A DNA stretch of 64,000 nucleotides from Roseivivax jejudonensis (GCF_900172265.1 NZ_FWFK01000001.1:186001-250000); one strand, 5' to 3'. Counted from the first letter of the stretch, positions 33,371 to 42,562 are shown. Notes: a model not told the origin generated them from the sequence alone. Translations and numbers: made by a program.

Positions 33371-33648
33371 CCAAACCCGGAGCCGGATACGGAAACGTCC
33401 CGCCAGAAGCCGATCGCGGCCCGCTCGAGCCCACGGCCGCCCGCCTTGGTGGTGACGCCGACCCTGCGCCGGCCGGATGGCCGCGGTTCCTGCGACGGGG
33501 CCCGATGGAGATGGTCGCCTCGATCCTCATCGCGGCGGGGGTCGTGATGCTGATGCAGCCTTTCGCGATCGCGCTCTACAGCTGGTCATTCCTCGTGACG
33601 CTGATCGGAACGGTCATGTTCCTCGTCGTCAGCCACTTCCCGAAATAG
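33367..33648 (+). CDS. Small membrane protein within the importer operon (GlpU-like position)
   Basis: A 93-residue protein with a Pro-rich cytoplasmic N-terminus (about 1-45) and two helices (about 49-66 and 69-89). It is coupled by ATGA overlap to the permease gene and lies just before the ATPase genes. The rhizobial glycerol importer GlpSTPQUV also has a small membrane protein (GlpU) with two permeases and two ATPases, so the role may be analogous. Sequence homology to GlpU was not shown here. Confidence 0.78.
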   Translation: MTKPGAGYGNVPPEADRGPLEPTAARLGGDADPAPAGWPRFLRRGPMEMVASILIAAGVVMLMQPFAIALYSWSFLVTLIGTVMFLVVSHFPK

Positions 33649-33653
33649 GCGTC

Positions 33654-34751
33654 ATGGCACAGATCAGAATAGAAGACGTGCGAAAGGATTTCGGCAGCTT
33701 CACCGCGGTGAAGTCGTCGACCTTCACGATCGAGGACGGCGAGTTCTTCATGCTGCTGGGCCCGTCCGGCTGCGGCAAGACGACAACGCTCCGGATGATG
33801 GCGGGCCTGGAGTTGCCCACGGCCGGCCGGATCTATCTCGACAACGAGGAGGTGGGGCAGAAGCCCGCATCGGAACGCGATATCGCCTTCGTTTTCCAGA
33901 TGTTCGCGCTCTATCCGCACATGAACGTGCGCAACAACATCTCCTACCCTCTCAAGAGCCAGGGAATGCGGCGCGACGAGATCCGACGCAAGGTCGCGGA
34001 GGTCGCCGAGATCCTCGCGATTACCGATATCCTCGACAAGCCCGTAGGCGGTCTGTCGGGCGGAGACCGCCAGCGCGTCGCCCTCGGCCGGGCGATCGTG
34101 CGCGAACCGAAGGCGTTCTTCATGGACGAACCCCTCGGTGCGCTCGACGCCGAGTTTCGCGAACGCATGGCCGAGGAGTTGCGCGCGCTGCACGACCGCA
34201 TGAACGCCACGACGGTGTACGTGACCCACGATCAGCTGGAGGCCATGCAGATGGGCGACAAGATCGTGGTGATGAACCACGGTGTGGTCGAGCAGTTCGG
34301 CGTTCCGCAGGACATTTACGACTGGCCGGCCACCAAGTTCGTGGCCGAGTTCATCGGCTCTCCCCCGATGAACTTCCTGCGGTTCAACGGTTCGGTCGCC
34401 AAGGGACAGGACAGCATCGCGCTCGATGGCACCGAGATCGCCGTGCCGCCCTCGATCGACGAGCGGAGCGGCGAACTGGCGCTCGGCGTCCGGCCCGAAT
34501 TCGTGAAGCTGGACGATGCCTCGAGCTACCGTGGCCGCATCGCGGCCTCCGAATACCTTGGCACGACCCAGATCGTGACCATCGACACCCCGTCAGGGCG
34601 CATTCGCGCCCGGATACCGTCGGACGCCACGGCCCGCGAAGGCGAAACGGTCGGGCTACGCTTCGACGCGCGGACGCTGACGATCTTCGACGACGCGACG
34701 GGTCGCGCGCTGCGCTCGCAGGGCAACCGGGAGGTGCTGGAGCATGGCTGA
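33654..34751 (+). CDS. ABC importer ATPase 1 (MalK/UgpC type)
   Basis: A 365-residue nucleotide-binding subunit. Walker A is GPSGCGKTTT, the Q-loop is QMFALYPHMNV, the signature is LSGGDRQRVALGRA (Asp replaces the usual Gln), Walker B is AFFMDEPL and the switch His is in YVTHDQLEAM. A C-terminal TOBE/OB domain (about 240-365) follows. It starts 5 nt after the small membrane protein, and its end overlaps the second ATPase gene by 8 bases. The two ATPases probably form a heterodimer. Confidence 0.95.
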   Translation: MAQIRIEDVRKDFGSFTAVKSSTFTIEDGEFFMLLGPSGCGKTTTLRMMAGLELPTAGRIYLDNEEVGQKPASERDIAFVFQMFALYPHMNVRNNISYPLKSQGMRRDEIRRKVAEVAEILAITDILDKPVGGLSGGDRQRVALGRAIVREPKAFFMDEPLGALDAEFRERMAEELRALHDRMNATTVYVTHDQLEAMQMGDKIVVMNHGVVEQFGVPQDIYDWPATKFVAEFIGSPPMNFLRFNGSVAKGQDSIALDGTEIAVPPSIDERSGELALGVRPEFVKLDDASSYRGRIAASEYLGTTQIVTIDTPSGRIRARIPSDATAREGETVGLRFDARTLTIFDDATGRALRSQGNREVLEHG

Positions 34752-35739
34752 GGTCGTTCTGGACGGGATCACCAAGCGCTACGGCGATACGCTTGCGCTC
34801 AAGGACGTCTCGATGACCGTCCCGGACGGCGCCTTCGTAGTGCTGCTGGGCCCGACCGGCGCCGGCAAGACGACGACGCTCCGGATGGTGTCGGGCCTCG
34901 ACGTGCCGGAGGGCGGCGACGTCCGGATCGGCGGGCAGTCGATGCGCGGCCTGTCTCCCGCCCAGCGCAACGTGGCGATGGTGTTCCAGCAATACTCGCT
35001 CTACCCGCATCTCACGGTCCGCGAGAACCTGGCGTTCCCGTTGAAGTCGCCCCTGCTTCGGACGCCACAGGCGCAGATCGACATGAAAGTCGCCGAAGTG
35101 GCCGAGGTGCTGCAAATCGCGCACAAGCTCGACAACAAGGCCACGGCGCTGTCGGGCGGCGAGATGCAGCGGGTGTCGATCGGCCGCGCGCTGGTGCGGC
35201 GGCCGTCGGTCTATCTCATGGACGAGCCGCTGTCGTCGCTCGACGCGAAGCTTCGGGCGGACCTCAGGATCGAGCTCAAGCGGATCCAGGCGACCTCCGG
35301 CGCCACGCTGCTCTACGTGACGCACGACCAGATAGAGGCGATGACGATGGCGACCCACGTCGGGGTCCTCGATCGCGGCCGGCTCGTCCAGTTCGGCACG
35401 CCGCGAGAGATCTACGAGGACCCCGTCAGCGTCTACGCCGCCAGCCGGCTGGGCTTGCCGCGGATCAACATTCTGCCGGCGGACCTGTTCGGACGCGCGC
35501 CCGACGGCGCGGCCCAGATCGGCCTCCGCCCCGAACAGATCCGCCAAGGCGAAGGGACGGACGCATCGGTTCGGCGTGTCGAGAGGCTGGGCGACCAGAC
35601 CCGGCTGCACCTGACGATACGCGACCACGACATCGTCACGGTGACCGACGCCCACACCACGCTGGAAAGCGGAGACATCGTGAAGATCAGGCCCGAGCGT
35701 GCGTTCTATTTCGACGCCGCCGGCGCACGCATCGCCTGA
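34744..35739 (+). CDS. ABC importer ATPase 2 (MalK/UgpC type)
   Basis: A 331-residue nucleotide-binding subunit. Walker A is GPTGAGKTTT, the Q-loop is QQYSLYPHLTV, the signature is LSGGEMQRVSIGRA, Walker B is VYLMDEPLSSLD and the switch His is in YVTHDQIEAM. A shorter C-terminal OB-like domain follows. Paired ATPases of this kind in one CUT1 operon are known from the rhizobial glycerol importer. It starts inside the end of the first ATPase gene, so the two are coupled. Confidence 0.95.
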   Translation: MAEVVLDGITKRYGDTLALKDVSMTVPDGAFVVLLGPTGAGKTTTLRMVSGLDVPEGGDVRIGGQSMRGLSPAQRNVAMVFQQYSLYPHLTVRENLAFPLKSPLLRTPQAQIDMKVAEVAEVLQIAHKLDNKATALSGGEMQRVSIGRALVRRPSVYLMDEPLSSLDAKLRADLRIELKRIQATSGATLLYVTHDQIEAMTMATHVGVLDRGRLVQFGTPREIYEDPVSVYAASRLGLPRINILPADLFGRAPDGAAQIGLRPEQIRQGEGTDASVRRVERLGDQTRLHLTIRDHDIVTVTDAHTTLESGDIVKIRPERAFYFDAAGARIA

Positions 35740-35750
35740 GGGAGGGAAGG

Positions 35751-37394
35751 ATGGCGCATTTCATCAATGAAAAGGCCGACGCGGTCACCGACGCGATCGA
35801 CGGCACGATCGCGGCTTCGGGGGGAAGCCTCACGCGGCTGGACGGCTTTCCGCACATCCGGGTGGTCGTGCGGGCCGATTGGGACCGCTCGAAAGTCGCC
35901 CTCGTCTCGGGCGGAGGCTCCGGGCACGAACCGGCCCACGCGGGTTTCGTCGGCCAAGGCATGCTCACCGCTGCGGTCTGCGGCGACATCTTCGCGTCGC
36001 CGTCCGTCGATGCGGTGCTCGCCGGCATTCTCGCCGTGACCGGCGATGCGGGATGCCTCTTGATCGTCAAGAACTACACCGGTGACAGGCTGAATTTCGG
36101 CCTTGCCGCGGAACGCGCGCGGGCCTTTGGCCGCAAGGTCTCGATGGTCGTGGTCGACGACGATATCGCCCTGCCCGACCTGTCGCAGCCACGCGGCGTC
36201 GCGGGCACGCTCTTCGTCCACAAGATCGCCGGGGCGCTCGCCGAGCAAGGCGCTGACCTCGGCACCGTGTCGGACGCCGCGCGGCGGGTCATCGCGACGA
36301 CACGCTCCATCGGCATGTCGCTCGACACCTGCACGATCCCCGGTTCGGCCAAGGAAAACAGGATCGGACCGGGCATGGCGGAGCTGGGCCTCGGCATCCA
36401 CGGAGAAGCCGGGGTCGAGCAGATCGCGTACCACAACGCCCGCGAGGCCATGAACGCGGTCGTCGGCAAGCTTTCGGCAGGCCTGAAGGAGGTCAGCTAC
36501 GTTGCGCTGTTCAACAATCTCGGCGGGCTATCGGACCTCGAGATGCAGGTGCTCGCGAACGAGTTGCTCCGCTCGGACCTCGCCTCGCGGGTCGAGCTCG
36601 TCGTCGGGCCCGCCGCACTCATGACGTCGCTCGACATGAAGGGCTTTTCGGTCTCGCTGCACGCGCTGGACGGCGCAGATGCAGAGCACCTGACCGCGCC
36701 GACCGGAACGCTCGCGTGGCCAGGATGCCGACCGGTCAAGGCCGCCAGGGTGTTGCCGCTGCCGGACGGACTGACCCCGATCAAGCCACTGGCATCGCCG
36801 CACCCGGCGACGCGGACCTTCCTCGTGCGGTGTTGCGAAACCCTCATCGCGGCCGAGGCCGACCTCAACGCGCTCGACGCGAAGACCGGCGACGGCGATA
36901 CCGGATCGACACTCGCACACGCCGCGCGCGCGCTGATCGACGCAATGGAGCGGCTTCCGCTCGCCGATCACACGCAGCTGTTCCGCGCGATCGGCCAAGA
37001 GCTCAGCCAGACCATGGGCGGATCGTCGGGCGTCCTTCTGGCCATTTTTTTCGCGGCCGCCGGAGACGCCGCATCGTCCGGGATGCCGACGCGCGAAGCG
37101 CTGCGCGCGGGGCTCGCCCGCATGCAGGAAATCGGCGGCGCCGACATCGGCGACCGCACGATGGTCGATGCGCTGGCGCCGGCTCTGGAGCACCTTCACG
37201 ACGGGCTCGACGGGGCTGCGTCGGCGGCGCGTGCCGGAGCCAACCGCACGGCCGGCATGGCGCGAGCGAATGCAGGCCGCGCGGCGTATATCAGCGCGGC
37301 GCAGCTCGAGGGACATATCGACCCGGGCGCCGAAGCCGTCGCCCGGCTGTTCGAGCACATGGCCGAGCAGGCGAAATCGACCGCCAAGGGATAG
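35751..37394 (+). CDS. Dihydroxyacetone kinase-type enzyme (DhaK-DhaL fusion, ATP-dependent)
   Basis: A 547-residue kinase of the ATP-using DAK family. The DhaK domain (about 1-330) has VSGGGSGHEPAH and His217 in GLGIHGEAG, which forms the covalent hemiaminal with the substrate carbonyl. The DhaL domain (about 350-545) has the ATP/Mg motif LDAKTGDGDTGSTL and MGGSSGVLL. It phosphorylates dihydroxyacetone or a related short ketose; tetrulose-1-kinases (LerK/DerK) of actinobacteria share this fold. It is the last gene of the importer operon, 11 nt after ATPase 2, so it probably traps the imported or derived ketose. Confidence 0.93.
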   Translation: MAHFINEKADAVTDAIDGTIAASGGSLTRLDGFPHIRVVVRADWDRSKVALVSGGGSGHEPAHAGFVGQGMLTAAVCGDIFASPSVDAVLAGILAVTGDAGCLLIVKNYTGDRLNFGLAAERARAFGRKVSMVVVDDDIALPDLSQPRGVAGTLFVHKIAGALAEQGADLGTVSDAARRVIATTRSIGMSLDTCTIPGSAKENRIGPGMAELGLGIHGEAGVEQIAYHNAREAMNAVVGKLSAGLKEVSYVALFNNLGGLSDLEMQVLANELLRSDLASRVELVVGPAALMTSLDMKGFSVSLHALDGADAEHLTAPTGTLAWPGCRPVKAARVLPLPDGLTPIKPLASPHPATRTFLVRCCETLIAAEADLNALDAKTGDGDTGSTLAHAARALIDAMERLPLADHTQLFRAIGQELSQTMGGSSGVLLAIFFAAAGDAASSGMPTREALRAGLARMQEIGGADIGDRTMVDALAPALEHLHDGLDGAASAARAGANRTAGMARANAGRAAYISAAQLEGHIDPGAEAVARLFEHMAEQAKSTAKG

Positions 37395-37652
37395 ACGATC
37401 AAGTGTAGCGGTCGGACCATTCATGGGCATCGGACGGCTTTAGTCAGGTCTCCGTGCGAGGTCGGCGGCGCCTCGTGACGCTTCGGCGCGCGCGCGCGAT
37501 CCGCCACGCGGTCGCACGGCCCGCCTCGGACATGCATGAGCCGCAGGACCGGCGTCGGCCGAGATCCGTCGCGGTCCTTTTTCGACACGGACCGGGACTC
37601 TGACCCGAGTGCGCGAATTTCCATCCGTCGGCTAGTGGCAGGCTGCATTCCG

Positions 37653-37671
37653 AAAGAATCTTCTTGCATCG
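37653..37671 (+). promoter_or_regulatory. 19-nt shared promoter-region element, copy B
   Basis: AAAGAATCTTCTTGCATCG, an exact 19-base match to the minus strand of 14761-14779 and close to 29910-29928. It lies 46 bp before the LacI gene, pointing toward it. See the finding on the shared element. Confidence 0.5.
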
Positions 37672-37693
37672 ATTCACGCGTTGTTGTGCGCTT

Positions 37694-37707
37694 GTAAAAC
37701 GCTTTAC
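37694..37707. promoter_or_regulatory. LacI-type operator near-palindrome
   Basis: GTAAAACGCTTTAC pairs 6 of 7 bases around a central CG, as LacI/GalR-family operators usually do. It ends 10 bp before the LacI gene start. Binding here by the LacI protein itself would give autoregulation of the whole operon. Confidence 0.6.
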
Positions 37708-37717
37708 CGAGGGTGGA

Positions 37718-38764
37718 ATGGCGAATCTCAGCGATGTTGCGAGGAAGGCAGGTGTGTCGGTCACGACCGTTTCGCGCTTTCTGAACGGCTCGCTGTCCCT
37801 GCCCGAGGCGCGTGCCCAGCAAATCCGCGATGCCGTCTCCGAATTGCGCTACGTGCCCAATCCGCATGCCCGCCGCCTGTCGCGCGGCCGGTCTGACGCC
37901 ATCGGTCTCGTCGTTCCCGACATCGCCGGGCCGTTCTTCGCCAAGCTGGTCGCGGCGGTCGAGGAGGAGGCGGACCGACGGGGCCTGGGGCTCGTGCTTC
38001 ACGCCACGCTGAACCGGCCTGCGCGCGAGGTGCGCTACCTCGATTCCCTACGCATGCGCCACCTCGACGGCATGATCTTCGTGACCAACCGCGCCGCGGA
38101 CGCGGCCCTGCTCGATGCGGTCAGGTCGTGCCGACACCTCGTGCTGCTCGACGAGGACGTTCCGGGCGCCGATGTGCCCAAGGTCTTTTGCGACAACGAG
38201 GCCGGCGGACGCATGGCCGGATCCCATCTCGCGGCGATGGGACACCGATCGGTGCTGTTCGTCGGCGGAGCGTCGGAGATGATCTCGGGGCGTCGCCGTT
38301 ATCGCGGGTTCGAGCAGGAATTGCAGCGCATCGCCGATGGGCCGGTCCGGATAGAACGGGTGCTCGGACCCTACACGCCAGAGACCGGACGCGATGCGGC
38401 GCGCCATTACCTGCAGATGGACCCGCGCCCCACCGCGATATTCGCCTCGTCCGACGACATCGTCATCGGGTTGATCGAGGTCCTGCGCGATGCGCTGATC
38501 ACGATCCCCGACGACGTCTCCCTGATCGGGTTCGACGACGTGGGCCCCCTGCACCTTTTCGCGCCGCCAATCACCGCGATCCGTCAGCCGGTTCGCGAAC
38601 TTGGCGGCCGCGCGCTCGGCATCGTTCTGGACACGCTGAGAAACGACACGGGCGAGCCCGCTCCGACCGAAGAGCTCCTCCCCGTCACCCTGGTTGAGCG
38701 GGCTTCCGTCGCCCCGCCGGCCGGTCGATCAAATGCGGCGGTCAACAGGAGAGCCTCACCATGA
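37718..38764 (+). CDS. LacI-family regulator heading the CUT2 sugar operon
   Basis: A 348-residue LacI regulator. The helix-turn-helix is NLSDVARKAGVSVTTVSRFLNG with the hinge YVPNPHARRLSRGRS, followed by a sugar-binding sensor domain (about 60-335). The start at 37718 has GAGGG upstream. The stop overlaps the start of the ribose-type binding protein gene (ATGA), so the regulator is the first gene of the operon it probably controls. Confidence 0.93.
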   Translation: MANLSDVARKAGVSVTTVSRFLNGSLSLPEARAQQIRDAVSELRYVPNPHARRLSRGRSDAIGLVVPDIAGPFFAKLVAAVEEEADRRGLGLVLHATLNRPAREVRYLDSLRMRHLDGMIFVTNRAADAALLDAVRSCRHLVLLDEDVPGADVPKVFCDNEAGGRMAGSHLAAMGHRSVLFVGGASEMISGRRRYRGFEQELQRIADGPVRIERVLGPYTPETGRDAARHYLQMDPRPTAIFASSDDIVIGLIEVLRDALITIPDDVSLIGFDDVGPLHLFAPPITAIRQPVRELGGRALGIVLDTLRNDTGEPAPTEELLPVTLVERASVAPPAGRSNAAVNRRASP

Positions 38765-39696
38765 TGACAATAAAGACAGTTCAACGCGCGGCGATTGCGC
38801 TGGCAAGCGCAACGGCCCTCAGCTCCACGGCGGCCTTCGCGCAAGATGACGGCAAGACCTTTGCCCTCGTTCAGATCAACCAGCAGGCGCTTTTCTTCAA
38901 CGAAATGAACCGCGGCGCGCAGGAAGCGGCAGACGAACTCGGCGTCGAGCTCGTGATCTTCAACGCCAACAACGAGGCGTTCGAGCAGAACTCGGCCATC
39001 GAGACCTACATCACCCAAGGCGTCGATGGGATCGCGGTCGTCGCCATCGACGTCAACGGGATCATGCCCGCCGTCGAACAGGCGGACGCCGCGGGCATCC
39101 CCGTTGTCGCCATCGACGCCATCCTGCCGGAGGGGCCGCAGGCGGCCCAGATCGGCGTGGACAATGCCCAGGCCGGCGCCGATCTCGCGAGCTTCATCGG
39201 GGAGAACATGGAAAGCGAGGAGATGTCGCTGGGCGTCGTCGGCGCATTGAACTCCTACATCCAGAACGTCCGCCGCGACGGTTTCGTCGACAATCTTCCG
39301 GAAGGCGTGAGCGTGGTAAACACGGTCGACGGCCAGAATATCCAGGACGTCGCGCTGAACGCCTCGGAAAACCTCCTGACCGCCAACCCGGGCATGAACG
39401 CGATCTACGGGACCGGCGAACCCGCACTTATGGGCGCGATCGCGGCCGTCACCTCGCAGGGGCGCACCGAAGACATCTCGATCTACGGGTGGGACCTGAC
39501 AGAACAGGTGATCCAGGGGATCGACGACGGATACGTCAAGGCGGTGGTGCAGCAGGACCCGGCCCAGATGGGCGCCGAAGCCATCCGCTCGCTCAATACG
39601 CTGGCCGACGGCGGCGAGGTCGAGTCGGAAATTTCCGTCCCGGTGACCATCGTGACCCAGGACAACGTCGACGACTTCCGGTCCCTGTTCGAATGA
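38761..39696 (+). CDS. CUT2 sugar-binding protein (ribose/fructose type)
   Basis: A 311-residue periplasmic binding protein of the peripla_BP_4 fold. The signal peptide spans about 1-27 (ending AAFAQ). The mature part has FFNEMNRGAQEAADELGV, QGVDGIAVVAIDVNGI, IPVVAIDA and IYGTGEPALMGAI. It binds a monosaccharide for the importer formed with the genes at 39693 and 40478. Two ATGs are adjacent (38761 and 38764). The end overlaps the ATPase start. Confidence 0.94.
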   Translation: MMTIKTVQRAAIALASATALSSTAAFAQDDGKTFALVQINQQALFFNEMNRGAQEAADELGVELVIFNANNEAFEQNSAIETYITQGVDGIAVVAIDVNGIMPAVEQADAAGIPVVAIDAILPEGPQAAQIGVDNAQAGADLASFIGENMESEEMSLGVVGALNSYIQNVRRDGFVDNLPEGVSVVNTVDGQNIQDVALNASENLLTANPGMNAIYGTGEPALMGAIAAVTSQGRTEDISIYGWDLTEQVIQGIDDGYVKAVVQQDPAQMGAEAIRSLNTLADGGEVESEISVPVTIVTQDNVDDFRSLFE

Positions 39697-40478
39697 TGGC
39701 GACCGACACCAGCATCGCGCCGGAGGGGGAAACCTCCCCCTCCGGTGGCAAGCCGCTGATGTCCCTGAAGGGCATTCGCAAAACCTTCGGTTCACACCAG
39801 GCGCTGCGCGGTGTGGATCTCGATATTTTCGCCGGCGAGTGCGTCGGGCTGATCGGCGACAACGCCGCCGGCAAGAGCACGTTGTCGAAGATCATCGCCG
39901 GGACGCACATTCCCGACGACGGGCACATGATGCTTCGCGACGAACCGGTCCGTTTCCAGTCGCCCGCGGACGCGCGCGCACGGCATATCGAAATGGTCTA
40001 CCAGGACCTTAGCCTGTGCGATCACATCGACGTCGTCGGCAACCTGTTCCTCGGGCGGGAGATGACCAAGGGCCCGTTCCTCGACCAGGACCAGATGATC
40101 AAGCGCGCCGAGGAAATGCTGGCCCGGCTGGAGATCCGGATCCCCCGGCTGACCGCGAAGGTCGAGAAACTGTCGGGAGGACAGAGACAGGCCATCGCCA
40201 TCGCACGGGCCGCAAGCTTCGAGCCCGACATTCTCATCATGGACGAACCGACCTCCGCCCTCGCCGTGGCCGAAGTCGAGGCCGTGCTCGGCCTCATCAA
40301 CCGCGTGAAGGAGCGCGGTGTCGGCGTGATCCTCGTGACGCATCGGATGCAGGACCTGTTCCGCGTCTGCGACCGCATCGCGGTCATGTACGAAGGCACC
40401 AAGGTCGCCGAACGACGCACGCAGGACACCAACCTCGAGGAGCTCGTCGACCTCATCGTCGGAAAGGGAGGACACTGA
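39693..40478 (+). CDS. CUT2 importer ATPase (single-domain, FrcA type)
   Basis: A 261-residue ABC ATPase with one nucleotide-binding domain: Walker A GDNAAGKST, signature LSGGQRQAIAIARA, Walker B ILIMDEPTSALAV and switch His in VTHRM. Most CUT2 ATPases (RbsA, XylG) are double-length, so this short form is like FrcA of the fructose importer. ATG 39693 overlaps the preceding stop; ATG 39696 is also in frame. The next gene starts at its stop codon. Confidence 0.93.
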   Translation: MMATDTSIAPEGETSPSGGKPLMSLKGIRKTFGSHQALRGVDLDIFAGECVGLIGDNAAGKSTLSKIIAGTHIPDDGHMMLRDEPVRFQSPADARARHIEMVYQDLSLCDHIDVVGNLFLGREMTKGPFLDQDQMIKRAEEMLARLEIRIPRLTAKVEKLSGGQRQAIAIARAASFEPDILIMDEPTSALAVAEVEAVLGLINRVKERGVGVILVTHRMQDLFRVCDRIAVMYEGTKVAERRTQDTNLEELVDLIVGKGGH

Positions 40479-41488
40479 TGTCCACCACCTACACCGAGCG
40501 CGTTGCCGGCTCGGCCCTGCGCGACTTCGTGACGGACTTCGCGCAGGTCCTGTCTATCGCGACCTTCTTCATCATCTGCCTCGTCTTCTTCGGCACGATG
40601 TCCGACGTCTTCCTGACCCCGGCCAACCTTCTGAACATCGTGCGGCAGGCCGCGCCGATCCTCGTGGTCGCGGTCGCGATGACGATGGTCATCACCACAG
40701 CGGGCATCGATCTGTCGGTCGGCAGCCAGGTGGCCTTCATCAACGCGCTGGCCGCGATCACGATCTCTGCCGGTGTGCCGTGGCCGGTCGCGATCGTCCT
40801 GATGCTGGCGGCCGGGGCGATGATCGGCGGCGTGCAAGGCTGGTTCGTCTCCTACCAGGGCATTCCCGCATTCATCGTCACGCTGGCCGGCCTGTCGATC
40901 TACCGCGGCGCCGCACTCCTGCTGACCGAAGGCTACTCGATCCCGATCCGCGATGCGGACGGGTTCCTTTGGCTGGGTCGCGGCACGCTCCTCGGGATCC
41001 CGGTGCCGGCGCTGATTGCCGTACTCGTCGTCATCGCGGGTTTCGTCGTGATGTGGCGCACGCCGTACGGGCGACAGATCATCGCCTGTGGCTCCAACCT
41101 CGAGGCGGCTCGCCGGGTGGGCATGCCCGCGCGGCGCGTGGTCAATTCCGTCTACGTGTTGACCGGCGTGGCCAGCGCGCTCGCCGCGCTTCTGCTGGCC
41201 GCGCGGCTCGGGTCCGGGTCGTCGAACGCGGCGCAGGGCTTCGAGCTCCAGGTGATCGCGGGCGTGGTGCTCGGGGGCACGTCTCTCATGGGCGGCAAGA
41301 CCTCCATGATCGGGACGGTCCTGGGCACGCTGACCATCGCGGTGATCGGCAACGGGCTCATCCTGATGCACGTCTCTCCGTTCTTCACCCAGATCGTGAC
41401 GGGCGTGATCATCCTTCTCGCCATCTGGATGAACACCCGCCTGTTCACCGGAACATGGAAGATCGGAAAGGGGGCGTCGAATGGCTGA
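40478..41488 (+). CDS. CUT2 sugar importer permease (RbsC/FrcC type)
   Basis: A 336-residue permease with about 10 helices and family motifs MVITTAGIDLSVGSQVAF, GIPAFIVTLAGLSIYRGAALLLT, YGRQIIACGSNLEAARRVGM and QVIAGVVLGGTSLMGGK. It is coupled to the ATPase (TGATG overlap). The last 8 bases overlap the hydrolase gene at 41481. Confidence 0.95.
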   Translation: MSTTYTERVAGSALRDFVTDFAQVLSIATFFIICLVFFGTMSDVFLTPANLLNIVRQAAPILVVAVAMTMVITTAGIDLSVGSQVAFINALAAITISAGVPWPVAIVLMLAAGAMIGGVQGWFVSYQGIPAFIVTLAGLSIYRGAALLLTEGYSIPIRDADGFLWLGRGTLLGIPVPALIAVLVVIAGFVVMWRTPYGRQIIACGSNLEAARRVGMPARRVVNSVYVLTGVASALAALLLAARLGSGSSNAAQGFELQVIAGVVLGGTSLMGGKTSMIGTVLGTLTIAVIGNGLILMHVSPFFTQIVTGVIILLAIWMNTRLFTGTWKIGKGASNG

Positions 41489-42548
41489 GCTGTCTCCCGC
41501 CCACGTCGGCTCGGGCTTCGTGATGACCGTGGACGGCCCGCGCCCCTCGGCCGAGATGGGCGTGACGCTGATGCACGAGCACCTGCAGAACGATTGCAGC
41601 TGCTGGTGGCATCCGCCCGAGACGGAAGAGCGCCAATACCTCGTCGATGGTCCGGTGCGGATCGAAATCCTGTCCGAGCTGCGACAGGACCCCTTCGTGA
41701 ACCGTCACAACATCGCGCTCGACGAGCTCGATCTCGCAATCGACGAGTTGGGCGATTTCGTTCGGCTCGGGGGCCAAACCGTGGTCGACCCGACCTGCCG
41801 CGGGATCGGGCGCGACCCGAACAAGCTGCGCCAGATCTCGGCGCGGACAGGCCTGCAGATCGTGATGGGGGCTGGCTACTACCTGGCTTCGTCCATGCCC
41901 GAGGGGATCGCCGACAAGACGGCCGACGACATCGCGGACGAGATCGTCACGGAGGCGCTGACCGGAGTGGACGGCACCGACGCTCGGATCGGCCTCATCG
42001 GCGAGATCGGCGTCTCGGGCGATTTTCTGGAGATCGAGGAGCGGTCGCTTCGCGGTGCGGCGCGGGCCCAGGCTCGAACCGGGCTCCCGTTGATGGTTCA
42101 CCTGCCCGGCTGGTTCCGCCACGCGCACAAAGTGCTCGACATCGTCGAGAGCGAAAGCGCCGACATCCGCCAGACGGTGCTCTGTCACATGAACCCGTCG
42201 TTCGACGACGTCGCCTACCAGACCGAGCTGGCCGACCGCGGGGCGTTTCTCGAGTTCGACATGATCGGGATGGATTTCTACTACGCGGACCAGGGCGTTC
42301 AGTGCCCCTCGGATGACCAGGTCGCCGAGGCGATCATCGGGTTGGCCGGTGCCGGCCATCTCGATCGGCTGCTCCTCTCGCAGGACGTCTTCATCAAGAT
42401 GATGCTCACCCGGTACGGGGGGAACGGCTACGCCTTCGTCCTGCGCCACTTTCTGCCGCGGCTGGAGCGGCACGGCATGCCGCGCGCCGACGCGATGCGC
42501 ATGCTTACGCACAACGCGCGCAGCGTCTTCGACTCCACAATTTCCTGA
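41481..42548 (+). CDS. Phosphotriesterase-family metal hydrolase (likely lactonase)
   Basis: A 355-residue TIM-barrel hydrolase of the phosphotriesterase-like group. Metal ligands can be read as His32 and His34 (HEH), Glu175 in IGEIG in place of the carboxylated Lys, His207 in MVHLPG, His236 in LCHMNP and Asp302 in SQDV. Family members open sugar lactones or hydrolyse phosphoesters. Being inside a sugar import operon, a sugar lactone is the likeliest substrate (inference). It overlaps the permease gene by 8 bases. Confidence 0.9.
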   Translation: MAELSPAHVGSGFVMTVDGPRPSAEMGVTLMHEHLQNDCSCWWHPPETEERQYLVDGPVRIEILSELRQDPFVNRHNIALDELDLAIDELGDFVRLGGQTVVDPTCRGIGRDPNKLRQISARTGLQIVMGAGYYLASSMPEGIADKTADDIADEIVTEALTGVDGTDARIGLIGEIGVSGDFLEIEERSLRGAARAQARTGLPLMVHLPGWFRHAHKVLDIVESESADIRQTVLCHMNPSFDDVAYQTELADRGAFLEFDMIGMDFYYADQGVQCPSDDQVAEAIIGLAGAGHLDRLLLSQDVFIKMMLTRYGGNGYAFVLRHFLPRLERHGMPRADAMRMLTHNARSVFDSTIS

Positions 42549-42562
42549 AAGGACCGCCCGCC

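Larger units (their letters stand above)
37395..37717. promoter_or_regulatory. 323-nt gap holding the promoter region of the second LacI operon
   Basis: No gene is seen. Near the right end are copy B of the shared 19-nt element (37653-37671) and a LacI-type near-palindrome GTAAAACGCTTTAC (37694-37707). No clear terminator for the dihydroxyacetone-kinase-like gene was found. Confidence 0.5.

Noticed and set aside
37664-37692. Sigma70 promoter starting at TTGCAT in copy B of the shared element
   Set aside because: The hexamer 17 bp downstream (TGCGCT) is a poor -10, so no promoter is called there.
39693-40478. Truncated double-length CUT2 ATPase
   Set aside because: Complete single-domain forms (FrcA type) are known; start and stop overlap neighbours cleanly, so no loss is implied.
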